Source: Elysia marginata
Lineage: Eukaryota > Mollusca > Gastropoda > Plakobranchidae
Direction of reading: 5' to 3'
Assembly (NCBI GenBank): GCA_019649035.1
Contig: BMAT01011974.1
Location: 23,514 to 47,373, forward strand
DNA length: 23,860 bases
Positions 1 through 9,350 of the stretch are shown here, piece by piece (positions within the stretch are counted from its first letter, which is position 1; every line of letters begins with the position of its first letter). The translations under genes and the position numbers were made by a program. The notes under the pieces are model-generated. The model ran no database searches, was not told the DNA's origin, and was given only the letters and a program-made list of their open reading frames with translations.

Positions 1-374
1 CGAAACACGGTGTCCCTGCAAATCAAAGGAAGGAACTAAGTTATGTAGCTAGATAGATAGATATTGAGATAGTAAAATCCTTTTGGTTATTATCGATGAA
101 AACGTGTAGGCTGACAGATAGGTATAACACAAGGGCATTTTTTCGCCCCAAATGGTTTTGGTTCTGATTTGATTTTGAAAAAAATTCACTAAACCAATTA
201 ATAAAATGATTGGAAAAACAAGTTTCCATCGAAAAATAAGTAAAAAAATCAAATATCTTGCTAAGAAATGTTCACTGCTGTTAAAATAGGAAAATAGACA
301 AAGAGGAGTTGCAACGAAAATTTCTAAAAAAAAATCATATTAAAAGTAATAATAATAATGATAATGGTCATAAC

Positions 375-416
<42 letters not shown>

Positions 417-660
417 TATATTAATGTGATAAAGAAATTGAATAAATGTTAAACCCCGCCCTTTCCTTCGGAGCTATTAAATATTTAAATATAAAAATAC
501 CCGGTATAAAATTCGACCCAACGTTGCTTATTGAAGTATTAACGAGTGACATCCTTTCATTAAAATGTTTTCGTAAAATATTGGAGTGATTCATATTTTG
601 TTGTATTAGTTGTGGAAAAAAACGGTTCTTTCATTATTTTACATAATCTAGACGGTTTGT
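1..660. other. AT-rich DNA, no gene recognised
   Basis: Apart from the AAT array I see only AT-rich sequence. Open frames here are short and low complexity; none shows a family motif or paired splice signals. Confidence 0.6.
375..416. repeat. (AAT)n microsatellite
   Basis: About 14 uninterrupted AAT units, preceded by interrupted AAT units from about position 346. No LINE-like 'GCGC...TATAAA' end is visible next to it, unlike the trinucleotide arrays at 2.4, 7.9 and 10.9 kb, so its origin is not clear. Confidence 0.95.
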
Positions 661-1140
661 TTGCCGGAATGTCTGGACATCAAGTGGACATTGATAAGAT
701 TCGATAAAATTAAAATTTATAAAAAAAAATCTTAAAAGAGCAGGCAAAGATAAAAAAACGACTGAGAAAGTTTCGGAGCGGCAAACTGAGAAGAGAGAAA
801 GAGAGAGAAATATAAGGCGGAGAGAGTGATTGACGGATATAAAAAGAGAGAGAGAGAGAGAATTAGGATATTATTTGTCAAGGAGATCTAAAGATCTATT
901 TTTAACGTTTCTTTAAAGTTCTTTACTTACCAAAACAACTTAATTGATCTTATTTTCAGGTATTAAGATTGGCCAATAGCATTGCTTTAGATTCCAATCA
1001 TTTAAAATTGCCAGCGTGTCTTCAATTTATTTTATTTTTTTTTCTTTCCACTTCACAAGATATCACGAATTTGGAAATCCAATTTGCTACCGTTTATTTA
1101 TTTGTGTTTGAAAATCTAAATAAAACCAATGGATTAAAAC
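660..1140. repeat. Old tandem duplication, unit 1 (short GA tract)
   Basis: The unit has three parts in order: a block ending 'catcaagtggacatt' (about 675-690), a short GA-rich tract (about 785-860), and a non-repetitive block (about 905-1140). All three recur in the same order at 1215-2400. In the last block the matching pieces include 'ttctttaaagttctttactt' against 'ttcttttgaagtgctctact', 'ttggccaatagcattg' against 'ctggcccatagcagtg', and a T-rich stretch before 'cttcaca' or 'attcaca'. The 116-codon frame at 969-1319 falls across this duplicated DNA and has no recognisable domain, so I do not call it a gene. Confidence 0.7.
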
Positions 1141-1398
1141 CTATTATCGTTTTTTTTGCATGTTGTTTATCGTGGCTTTACCATAACCGCTATTTACATT
1201 GTCCGGCCACTTTGATGACTGAAATGTCTAAGCTCTGGGCATCAAAGTGGACATTTTTTCAACTAAAACCAAAACATAATTTAAAAAATACAACCCACAA
1301 AACAAGAAAATCAAAATAAAGGTTAAAAAAGCCTGGGCAGTGTAGCAAGTTTAGTTTTTGTGTGAACGGGAATTATCGTGAGTGAGCGCCGCCCACTA

Positions 1399-1942
1399 AA
1401 TGAGAGAGAGAGGGGGGGAGTAGGAACATATAGAGGAGATGGAAAAATACGGAGAGAGAAAGAGATATATATAGAGAGAGAGTAAGACTGAATGCGTTAG
1501 AGATCTGTAGATAGATAGATAGATAGATAGATAGAAAAATAGAGAGGGCAAGAGAGAGAATGTGGTAGTATAAGACAGAGAGAGATATAGATAGAGAGAC
1601 AGAATTAGAGAGAGAGAGTATGAGAGAGAAAATGGAGAAGAAATAATAAGAGAGAGAATGAATAGACAAAACGAGATACAGAGAAAGAAAGAGAGAGAAA
1701 ATGAGACACAGAGAGAAAGTTAGAGAGAGAGAGAAAGAGAGAGTGAATGAGAATGAGAAAATCAGACAGAGAGAGAATGAGAGAGTATAAAACAGAGATA
1801 GATAGATAGATAGATAGAGATAGAATTAGAGAGGGATAATGAGAGAGAAAATAGAGAAGAAATAATAAAAGAGAGAATGATCAGACGAAACGAGACAGAG
1901 AGAGAGAGAGAAAGAGAGAGAAAATGAGACACAGAGAGAAAG

Positions 1943-2014
<72 letters not shown>
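1399..2014. repeat. Long purine-strand GA/GATA simple repeat
   Basis: About 600 bp in which the plus strand is almost wholly purine: (GA)n mixed with GATA runs (near 1509-1535, 1797-1817 and 1943-1961), GAAA and short interruptions. 'Proteins' read from it on the minus strand are only Ser/Leu repeats and are artefacts. Confidence 0.95.
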
Positions 2015-2016
<2 letters not shown>

Positions 2017-2042
2017 GGGGGGTGGGTGGGGTGGGAGTGGGG
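2015..2042 (+). other. G-quadruplex-type G-rich block
   Basis: Five G runs of three or more (8, 3, 4, 3 and 4) are separated by single T or A bases or short 'TGGGAGT'-like links. This satisfies the usual intramolecular G4 pattern with very short loops. It directly abuts the end of the GA tract. Confidence 0.8.
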
Positions 2043-2439
2043 ATTGAATTAGGTACACTGCCTTTTTTATTTGATCGTTAAAAAAAAATAAGAAACGCGA
2101 GAAAGTTTCTCAGCTTGGATATATTTTTGAATTATAGAATTGGAAAATCCAATCTAAAATTATTATGTTTCTTTTGAAGTGCTCTACTTCCTAAACAACT
2201 TTAGCAACCTTATCTATAATATGAGCTAAAACTGGCCCATAGCAGTGTTTTTTTATATGTCTGAAGTTGCAAACCTGTCTTGGAGTTAATCATTTTTTTT
2301 CTTTCTATTCACACTGACTGATTTTGAAATTCACGTTGAGACGATCTTTGTACTTTTGTGTCCTGAATTTCTTATAAAAACGAATAGATAAAATCTGTTT
2401 TGGATGGTGTTGTTTTCTCTTTATCTATCAAAAGTAAAG

Positions 2440-2483
2440 CGTAATGATAATAATAATAATACTACTACTAATAATAATAATAA

Positions 2484-2524
<41 letters not shown>

Positions 2525-2640
2525 ATAGTAGTAGTAGTAGTAGTAGTAGTACTCGTAGTAGTAGTAGTGATAAAACTAGTATTAATGATAATATCAATAA
2601 TCTTGATAAAAATAATAATGATAATAACAACAAATTATTT
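2440..2640. repeat. Compound trinucleotide array (AAT/ACT/AGT)
   Basis: AAT units, then ACT, then a long AGT/TAG block (about 2484-2568) with a few interruptions, then degenerate AAT-like units. The poly-Ser, poly-Val and poly-Leu frames here are products of the repeat. On the minus strand the array follows a LINE-type 3' end (2641-2690), so it probably grew from that element's trinucleotide tail. Confidence 0.9.
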
Positions 2641-2700
2641 ATTTATAGAGCGCCTAAAATCCACTAAAAGTGTTCAGTGGCTCTAATATACAGTACGATA
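2641..2700 (-). mobile_element. LINE (CR1/L2-like) 3' terminus remnant
   Basis: Read on the minus strand, the sequence ends 'GGCGCTCTATAAATAAATAA' and then runs into ATT-type trinucleotides. A 'GCGC...TATAAAT' motif followed by (ATT)n is the usual 3' end of CR1/L2-type non-LTR elements. The coding part was not found upstream on the minus strand, so only the 3' end can be called. The same layout is seen at 7800-7945 and 11051-11105. Confidence 0.5.
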
Positions 2701-3534
2701 AAGTTGCTTAAGATTAAACATAAACCATTGCAAAATAGTGTGACATCACATCAAAGAAAAAAATAAGAGTGTTGCAATGACATTCCATCAAGACTATGAC
2801 ATTAAAAATGTCTCCCTGTCTAACTCTAATGCTTCGTATAAAGCCCAACTAATGTTATTAAAATTAAGAATCGATAGCAAATGTATTAAAATCATCTAAT
2901 TGTAGCCATAGACATCCATTAGTACATCGGAATATAATGTAAAGTTAGGCATACACACTTGTAAAATAGTATAAACTATAAAAAAAACACCAGTAATTAG
3001 GATAGCTTTTTACTAATATGTCGTAAAACGAAAGCACTTTTAATGTGATAATAGGCTTTGGTAAAAAACGTACATGTATAACCTAACAACGAAACGAAAA
3101 ATCTCTAACTAAAACGAATATTGTAATACAAATTAGGAATGAAGTTCATAACCAGTTCATCGTGTAAAAGCAGCCGTGTTCACACTTATTAGCAGAATAA
3201 AAATCTCTATAAATGCGTTGAACTAGAGCAATTGAACCTTCCTTCTGTGCAATCACTTTTATTAACAAACATATCTATAATAGATTTGAAAACTTTAAAT
3301 GCGCTGACGTATTACCATAAACCTAGGGTTATTAGGGACATAGTAGCAAGTCAAGTTTTTAATAAAATGCCTCACAAGATTATGAAGAGTAATACAACTT
3401 GAAATATTCTGTTTTTAGAACTGTTTAAAGGACTGGAACGTTAAACATTGGTTAGTGGTATGAGACAGATAATAAGTAGATCTGATTGAATGTAGCATTG
3501 AAAAATATCATCATATGAACATGGCAACTTATTA
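2700..3534. other. AT-rich DNA, no gene recognised
   Basis: No long frame, no splice-bounded open block and no repeat family match could be seen. May be intergenic or intronic. Confidence 0.5.
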
Positions 3535-3757
3535 GGTCGTGCTAATTACAAAACTGTTGCGTTCGGCTACCAAAATAATGGACGCTCCGGGAAGTTAGCA
3601 AAACTTTGCATTTAAATGATCAACGTGAACCTATTTCACGTATATATAACTACACTGATCCACACCTCAAAAGAGTTATAAATACACTAACTTCCGTAAG
3701 CTTCCGCCATTTTGATAACCAAACACAATATTTTTGATAGTATGCACAATACCAAAA
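3535..3757. mobile_element. Short TIR element, copy 1 (both ends)
   Basis: A pair of long inverted repeats. The left arm (about 3535-3594, containing 'ctaccaaaataatggacgct') and the right arm (about 3691-3757, containing 'agcttccgccattttgataa') are reverse complements with roughly three quarters of positions matching in the inner 30 bases. Matching continues outward through 'caaaa.t.ttg.gtt.gg'. Many differences are C/T transitions, as expected of methylation-driven decay. No transposase is present, so it is non-autonomous (MITE-like). The frame at 3650-3844 on the minus strand simply crosses the right arm. Confidence 0.65.
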
Positions 3758-4146
3758 AGGCGACGTAAGTTTTAAGAACTGTATAGACAAAGTGGGTTTG
3801 AAAACGTAATGAAGACATAGTATAAGCTGTGGTTCTTTAAGCAAAAAAAAACAACGGTAGATGCCGAGGCTATTCTAAATCGAATCAAATAAAAAAATCA
3901 AGCATCATCCGGCCATTTGCAATCAATTTTTATTAAAAACTAATCAAAATCATGTAGTCCTGACTACTGTCAGTATTAAAAGATCATACATTTTATTCTA
4001 CTAACTCTGGGTTGATAATTCTTGCCCGTAATGGCAATACTACTCAGGAATAAAAAAAGATTGTCGTATTTTAAATAGAAAATGCAATACGCACAGGGGC
4101 GGTTTTTATTATCCTTTGACATGACAGGTATGGCATATTGATTCAA

Positions 4147-4241
4147 ACACCTCAAAAGAGTTATAAATACACTAACTTCCGTAAGCTTCCGCCATTTTGA
4201 TAAACAAAGGCAATATTTTTGATAATATGCACAATACCAAA
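4147..4241. mobile_element. Short TIR element, copy 2 (right arm only)
   Basis: Bases 4147-4241 match 3662-3756 at an offset of 485 with about 4 differences in 95. Both copies lose similarity just after 'caataccaaa', which marks the element's end. I cannot find the left arm upstream, so this copy is truncated, or it arose by local duplication of half an element. Confidence 0.85.
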
Positions 4242-5531
4242 CACGGTTTCTTGACCAGAGACTTTTAAAAATCGCGCCCTGAGAATAATAAAACTCTATC
4301 TTCATTATGTTTATTCACATCATTTTACTTCTACTTACTGTTCTCTGATTTGTGTTAAAGAAACAAGGCGATCTGCCCCCTCCATAGATAATTTTTTACA
4401 CATTATAACTTTTATTAAATAGCAGGTCTGCACGGTGCTAAAACTTTGAGGTCGATTTTTTCAAACCTATGCCAAGCGGAGATATGGCTTTGTCATTATC
4501 AGGACCCGAATGCTATCCTATATGATTTTATTATTTACACGGTCATCATGGAGAAAAATCGACCACAGTAAGCTGTTGTTTAACTGGTCAGTTACCGATA
4601 TTTAGCCTAAGTATGGTATCGCTATTTGTCAATGCCTGAGCAAAGCAATATATCAAAGCTGACGGTTAAGGAAGACAGACTCTAATACATCTAGGTCATA
4701 TAATTAAAGAAATCCATTAAACCTGGGTGTGGTGGGCAAATTGAAAGTTAAAACTCAGCGGCTAAATGGATTGAATATGTGGGACGAAAAATCATTGTAG
4801 GATTGATCGATTAGTTAGCCTGCATGATGTTTACGCTGTAACTCGACAAAAACTCTTAGAAGCATATTGTAAAGATCTTTCGCTACTTATTGTAGAGTAC
4901 TCATTTATTTCCTTATAGAGGCGACGAAACATGTGTATGTAGACTTTCATAAGGACTAAAAGCCGATCTTGCGAGCCAGGGTGAGAGTGTTGGTAAACCC
5001 TGCAGGCTTGGCCAAGGCGTTAACTAAAATTGTAACTTTCTGAACTTTGAAAAGCGAGAAGACTGAAATTAATCCGGTCAGTGGTAGTCCATTCACGGTA
5101 CGAAATACAAACTATAATAGTTATGAATGTAGTAAAAAAAAAAACCAGCAACAACACCTAAACCCACTTTGAAGAGTTTTCGAGCGCTGACTTCAAATGA
5201 AGAGCCACTACTCTTGTTTCTCATTCAACCAATTGATTGAGCCAAACCGATGGGAACAAATTGATTCTTTTCTGTAGGAATGCCAAGATTAATAAATGAA
5301 ACAATAATTGGAACATTGGTCACCAGTTGTGTCCGGAACTACTTAAGTTCAGCGGTAAGCACCGTTAGGTGTTCTCCGCCCACCAGTTCTGCCTTGGCAC
5401 ACCTTCGCTAATGGTTGTCCTCCTTTCAAGACTCATCATAAACTGTGGATTTCGGAGCTTTCACACGTTTTAAACTATCCTAGGATACACAAATAGACAC
5501 CCGGATATACATGGAAACATTATTGAGCACA
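4242..5531. other. No gene recognised; mixed AT-rich DNA
   Basis: No convincing exon or RNA gene. The GC-richer part from about 5320 to 5470 has no visible reading frame, but it sits just upstream of the decayed retroelement-like frame and could be its leader. Confidence 0.4.
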
Positions 5532-6036
5532 TCAAGTGATGGAATTTCCACAGCTCTTGAAAAACTAACTGCAACAATAGGTGAGTTGACAACAAGAGTG
5601 TCGGCCATCTAGGCCTAGACCAGAGACAGACCAAGTAGCGGCTACAGCTTCAACAAAAACTGTTATCGTAACAGAAACTCCGAATTCGGAGGACACGAAA
5701 CAAAGAGCACAGCTCGAAGGGCCTTCCTTGATCAGTCCCCCCCCCCCCCACTAGTGGGGCAGCTGATTTACAACGGGACTTCGAAAGGGTAAGAGATTCA
5801 GTTACCAGAATACATGTGCCCAATAATTGTAAAGTAAACGACAGTAGTGTTGGTATTAAAAAGAGTATAAAGCAACTATAAAGATATTGTCGAAATGTGC
5901 ACGCTATGCCGAAACTGACCTGAAGATTATGAGCCAGCTGCCGGACAATGAACACTTAGAGACTGTAGTCGTACAAAAAGACGATGTGGAAAAAGCTTTT
6001 CATTGTGTTCGGCGTTCAGTACACCTTTCAGTGTAA
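5532..6036 (+). pseudogene. Broken retroelement-like ORF (family not recognised)
   Basis: One long plus-strand protein signal can be followed through several breaks. The first part (from 5532) reads 'STALEKLTATIGELTTRVSA', which is coiled-coil-like, then two close stops (5610, 5616). The frame reopens from 5619 to a run of 13 C (5737-5749), where the frame shifts. The next part (5750-5881) contains 'LQRDFERVRDSVTRIHVPNN' and 'KVNDSSVGIKK'. One more frame change leads to 5878-6036 with 'KCARYAETDLKIMSQLPDNE'. The predicted protein is charged and helical, and I see no RT, zinc knuckle or integrase motif. A gag-like or ORF1-like protein of a retroelement is my inference; an old host pseudogene is possible. 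The minus-strand frame at 5650-5955 is a shadow of this. Confidence 0.45.
5737..5759. repeat. C13 homopolymer with CCCCACTAGTGGGG palindrome
   Basis: Thirteen C residues (5737-5749) overlap a perfect 14-bp palindrome at 5746-5759. The tract sits at a frame break in the surrounding ORF remnant, so its length (biological slippage or sequencing error) matters for reading that frame. Confidence 0.9.
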
Positions 6037-6661
6037 GGTATCGGACACATCGTGTGACTTGAGTTTGTAAAGGTGCATAAATCACTTTGAATTAAAACAA
6101 AGCAATACAGATTTGATTTCTGTCCTGCGGGCATACATTTTAATTAACCTTATCAAATCTGATGAAAAATTTATAATGATACCAAGAATATGGAAATCGC
6201 ATGCAGTTTGGGCAAATCAGATAGATATCTATGAAGAGAATCGCTTCGGTTTTTGTATAATTATATTATTTAAAAAAAATAAGGTAATTTTTGCTTTAAA
6301 AACGTTTAAATAAGGAAGATCAGTTAAAAAGACGTTTATATTTTAATTGCATTCTTTTAGTTTAAGAAACATAAAACACTTTTCGATTTTTAATTAATCA
6401 CGATTTTGCCATTGCTTATGTAAGTTTTTGGAGATTAAAAAATTGCTGTCTTTTTTTAAAATTACGATCTATGTGTTTTTAGGATTGTAAACGTGTATTC
6501 ACATAACGATCTTTTTTCGTTTGTTTGACACGATTAGTCGCATTAGCGACGTGTCTTTTGAACAATACGCGTTCGCTATAAAAAAAAAAGAAATGTATAG
6601 TAAGAACATGTAATAAAACGAGGGCAAAAGTATCACGTGAGCCATTAATTTGTATTGCGAT
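6037..6661. other. AT-rich DNA, no gene recognised
   Basis: Short open frames (for example 6113-6313) are Ile/Lys/Asn-rich, without motifs or splice signals, as expected from AT-rich non-coding sequence. Confidence 0.5.
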
Positions 6662-6897
6662 CAGGGTGAATGAGTCGGATGTCGCAATTTTCAGCTTCAT
6701 AGGCGTTGCCTTTGTGAACGAGATATCCTTTTCCAGGCTTCCAAATGTAACAAATTCCATGACATCATCAATATTGTGTGGACAGATATTAAAATCTATG
6801 TTGATACAAAATATAAAGAAAACGAAGACACCAAAATAGACATTCGAATGGCGTTTTCTCACGATCATAATGTCCGACTTCCGACTCATTCACCCTG
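6662..6897. mobile_element. 236-bp MITE with 23-bp terminal inverted repeats
   Basis: The left end, 6662-6684, begins 'CAGGGTGAATGAGTCGGATG'. The right end, 6875-6897, is its reverse complement with one mismatch in 23 positions. The 'CAGGG' start and short size fit a hAT-type non-autonomous element. The flanking 8-mers (attgcgat at 6654-6661, gacgcgaa at 6898-6905) share only an in-register GCGA, so a target duplication is not convincing. The 136-codon minus-strand frame (6479-6889) spans the element and its flank, has no domain I recognise, and starts inside the right terminal repeat; I treat it as chance. Confidence 0.75.
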
Positions 6898-7177
6898 GAC
6901 GCGAATGATTGAATGATTGAAGGGTATTTTTACAAGCCCAATTCCACTTCAAAGGTGCTCTCAGGGCTTGGGTCCCAATGACAATTTACGGGCTGCCACC
7001 CAGAGACGAAGCATTTACTGTTCATGTAGTATTATATTTCCATATCTCATGTAAAAAAAAGCTCTTGGATATGACAAAAATGTGTTTTTTTTTTAATTTT
7101 AATAATTTGGGTTCGATGCTTACAGGTTCTACCTTACAAGTATTGAATAAATAAAATCAATATGTTTAGAGTCCTCC

Positions 7178-7458
7178 ACTGCCGAAGGCAGTCTCATGAC
7201 TTTACAAGCAGGCTTATACACACCAGAGCAAATTCAACTCATATTTCAGAGCATAACAATACGGCAGCCTGTTAAGCGCTCAAATACTATCATTCCACAT
7301 ATTTCAAGCACTGCCTTTAGCCAGGTATCCATTTTACAGGTGGGTGAACTGGGGAAAGTTAGGGTAAATTGCTTTCCTAAGGCAGTTGCAACATGACATG
7401 GTCGGCAATCTCCACATCTCAAGTCCGACGCGCTAACCACTCTGCCACGCTGGTCCTT
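7178..7458 (-). mobile_element. tRNA-derived SINE with CORE/Meta-like central region
   Basis: On the minus strand the head reads 'GTGGCAGAGTGGTTAGCGCG', a near-perfect Pol III A box in tRNA Ser/Leu style. The B box about 40 bases on is degraded ('GTTGCAACTGCC'). The body contains 'TTACCCTAACTTTCCCCAGT' and then 'CACCTGTAAAATGGATACC', which resembles the conserved central domain of CORE- or Meta-type SINEs. The minus-strand frame at 7246-7590, with its 'RGRVVSASDLRCG' segment, is a translation of this SINE head. The 3' end near 7178-7192 includes the hairpin ACTGCC-gaa-GGCAGT. The exact end and target duplication were not established. Confidence 0.65.
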
Positions 7459-7599
7459 AAGGCCTACGGATAATGTTACAAAACCAAATTGCTTCGAGCT
7501 CTTGAAATAAAGAACAATAATCAGGTCGAATTGCAAACCACGACTGTTTATTGCATAAGGATTTCCACAAGACCTCACATGTAGCAACAATGGAGTTTT

Positions 7600-7854
7600 T
7601 TTTTTAAATTGGACAGCATTGAATATGCTTTTGAATAGTTTTTTTTATCCTATTACTTTCGAGATTATTTTTGTTTGTTTTTGTTTTGTTTGTGCTTCGG
7701 CTGAATACTCTATTAAGTTTTGTATGTTATGTAAATCTAGCAATGATTTTTAAATTGTGATACATTGCCTCTAAATGTAGAAATCATCATTATGATAATG
7801 TCACAGCGCCGCAGAGTATCTGTTATGGATTTTTAGCGCTATACAAATATACTA
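7600..7854 (+). mobile_element. LINE (CR1/L2-like) 3' end remnant
   Basis: The plus strand reads 'TTTTTAGCGCTATACAAATA' (about 7831-7850) immediately before an (ATT)n array. This is the typical 3' terminus of CR1/L2-type LINEs. The upstream T-rich stretch back to about 7600 may be its 3' UTR, but no reverse transcriptase frame is visible, so the 5' limit is a guess. Confidence 0.45.
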
Positions 7855-7856
7855 TG

Positions 7857-7901
<45 letters not shown>

Positions 7902-7946
7902 ATTGTTATTATTATTATTATTATTATTGTTATTATTATTATTAAA
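7855..7946. repeat. (ATT)n microsatellite, LINE tail
   Basis: About 30 ATT units with rare interruptions (TAT, GTT, AAA). It directly follows the LINE-type 3' end. The poly-Ile frame here is an artefact. Confidence 0.95.
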
Positions 7947-8047
7947 ATTATTATTACATCTTTATGCCTAAGAAATAAACATGGCCTCAAGCAACTTAAT
8001 ACTAAGGTTCAGTTTGATCGAACAAATGAGTATTATCTAGGATATCG

Positions 8048-8066
8048 AGATCTAGAATCTAGATCT
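8048..8066. repeat. Near-perfect palindrome AGATCTAGA-a-TCTAGATCT
   Basis: Two 9-base arms are exact reverse complements around one central A, giving a 19-bp inverted repeat made of overlapping BglII- and XbaI-like hexamers. No neighbouring gene gives it a role. Confidence 0.85.
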
Positions 8067-8079
8067 GATGGATAAGTAA

Positions 8080-8330
8080 TAGTACAAACTGGGATTCGAT
8101 CTCAATTAGATCAGGGTGTTTAATATCAGGAACTTGCTCACATCACACCCAGTCACAGTATCTTGACACCGGGCCGACCAGATGTAACACTAAATCCATA
8201 ATGCCAGACACTAGGCGGATCAGCTGCTAATAATAATTTCAAAGTCCTTGGTTTGATTCGGCCGGGGATAGAATAACGCACCTCCCGATCACTGAGCGAG
8301 TGTCTTACTGCTTGGCCACCGAGCCGGGGA
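8080..8330 (-). mobile_element. tRNA-derived SINE family A, copy 1
   Basis: On the minus strand the head reads 'GAGCCGGGG' complement then 'GGTGGCCAAGCAGTAAGACA', an A box, followed by 'CTCGCTCAGTGATCGGGAGG'. The B box is damaged ('GTGCGTTATTCTATCC'). The body, 'GCAGCTGATCCGCCTAGTGT' to 'GGTCGGCCCGGTGTCA', is closely matched by the copy at 21437-21723. Similarity beyond the 'TGGGTGTGATG' region is weaker and the 3' end is uncertain. Confidence 0.8.
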
Positions 8331-8860
8331 TATAAAAGCTATTGTTCTGGATACAGGGGTTTTAAAGTTCCGAAATGCTCTCGAGTCTGAAATCCGTCTT
8401 ACACGCCTACTCACTAGCTTTTTATCAGAAATTACCAAACATTGATATGTAAGAACCCACATCGCTTCAAAGAGCTTTTCAAAGGCCTAAGAATCAGCAT
8501 GTTTTCAAAACATTTTCAAGTAATTTAACTATTACTATGTAGGGAAATTTCCATCTCGATTGTAACCTTTATTAGTGATTATGAGATGTCATTCTTATCG
8601 TGCATTTTCGTCAAACATGTTCACAAGTTAAAAGCAACCTCTCTTGGTATGGAAAAGTAATGAAAAAGGCCAAGCAAATAATGAACTTTTATGGTGATTT
8701 TGTCTAGCTATCTTGATCTATTTTGGTTTCTTCAAAGAATTCATTTATTTTGAACACTTCTCAGAAGACACATTATGTGCTTGTCGGGCCAAATATTTTA
8801 AAGAAAGTTATTACATACTTATAAGCTAAAGGAAGAAAACCAAGAATTTTAAAAAGCCAA
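8331..8860. other. No gene recognised
   Basis: AT-rich sequence without long frames, repeats or paired splice signals that I can see. Confidence 0.5.
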
Positions 8861-9350
8861 GAGCCGATCAGAAAGCTTCTTAAATGAAGAAGAGAGAAAG
8901 ACCAGAGTATTTAGGAATCGACGAAAGAAATCAGAATACTGATAAGTTGAATACAGAGAATTCTTAAGTGGAAAAAGAGATCACAGTACGATATACTTTT
9001 ATAAGTTGAAGAAAAAGGTCAGCGTATTGATCAATTGCAAGAAGAGGTCAGAGTATTGATAAAACTTGTAGAAGAAAGAGATCAGTGTTTCTTGAAGTTG
9101 ACAAAAAATAGATTGGATTATTTACAAGAAGGGGTTCAGTTCCTTTAAGTTGAAGAAATAGATCGGATTTTTTACAAGTTCAAGAAAGGGATCATAGTAT
9201 TGACGAATCAAAACAAAAGTTATGGTATTTATCAATGAAAGAAAGAGATCGAGGTAATTATAAGTTGAAGAAAATGACCAAAGTGTTCAAAGTTAGGGGG
9301 TGGGGTGTCGGGGTCCTTAGGATAAGTTTAAAAAAAGGATTATAGTATTT
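8860..9350. repeat. Decayed ~29-bp minisatellite
   Basis: A phrase close to 'aagttgaagaaagagatcag' plus 'agtattgat' returns about 15 times. Its 'gatca/ggtca' core occurs near 8863, 8901, 8927, 8978, 9016, 9045, 9079, 9108, 9132, 9160, 9188, 9215, 9246, 9275 and 9337. Most spacings are 24-31 bases, with longer ones where a unit is lost. All frames are broken, so this is not a coding repeat. Confidence 0.7.

Larger units (their letters stand above)
1215..2400. repeat. Old tandem duplication, unit 2 (expanded GA tract)
   Basis: Second copy of the unit at 660-1140. The leading block ('catcaaagtggacatt' at 1240-1255) and the trailing block (about 2165-2400) match unit 1 with many substitutions and small indels. 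The GA tract between them has grown from under 100 bp to about 600 bp, which explains most of the length difference. Divergence shows the duplication is old. Confidence 0.7.

Noticed and set aside
969-1319. 116-codon plus-strand ORF
   Set aside because: Falls in the old duplication; the homologous stretch at 2165-2400 does not keep a matching frame.
1373-2058. Ser/Leu-rich membrane-like ORFs on the minus strand
   Set aside because: They arise from the GA/GATA tract; no unique sequence.
2404-2686. Poly-Ser, poly-Val and poly-Leu ORFs
   Set aside because: Products of a trinucleotide microsatellite read in three frames.
4450-4564. 11-bp inverted pair 'ggtcgattttt' / 'aaaaatcgacc'
   Set aside because: Length and AT content are near chance for a 24-kb window; no longer arms or target duplication.
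6479-6889. 136-codon minus-strand ORF
   Set aside because: The longest frame in the window, but it starts in the right end of a MITE, spans it and its flank, and has no domain or splice context.
7246-7590. 114-codon minus-strand ORF
   Set aside because: Its central part is a translation of a tRNA-derived SINE head and body.
7380-8330. Possible functional tRNA genes
   Set aside because: A and B boxes are present, but the cloverleaf stems are not; they are SINE heads followed by SINE bodies.
8860-9350. CRISPR-like regularly spaced repeats
   Set aside because: Units are contiguous, degenerate and without distinct spacers; this is animal minisatellite DNA.
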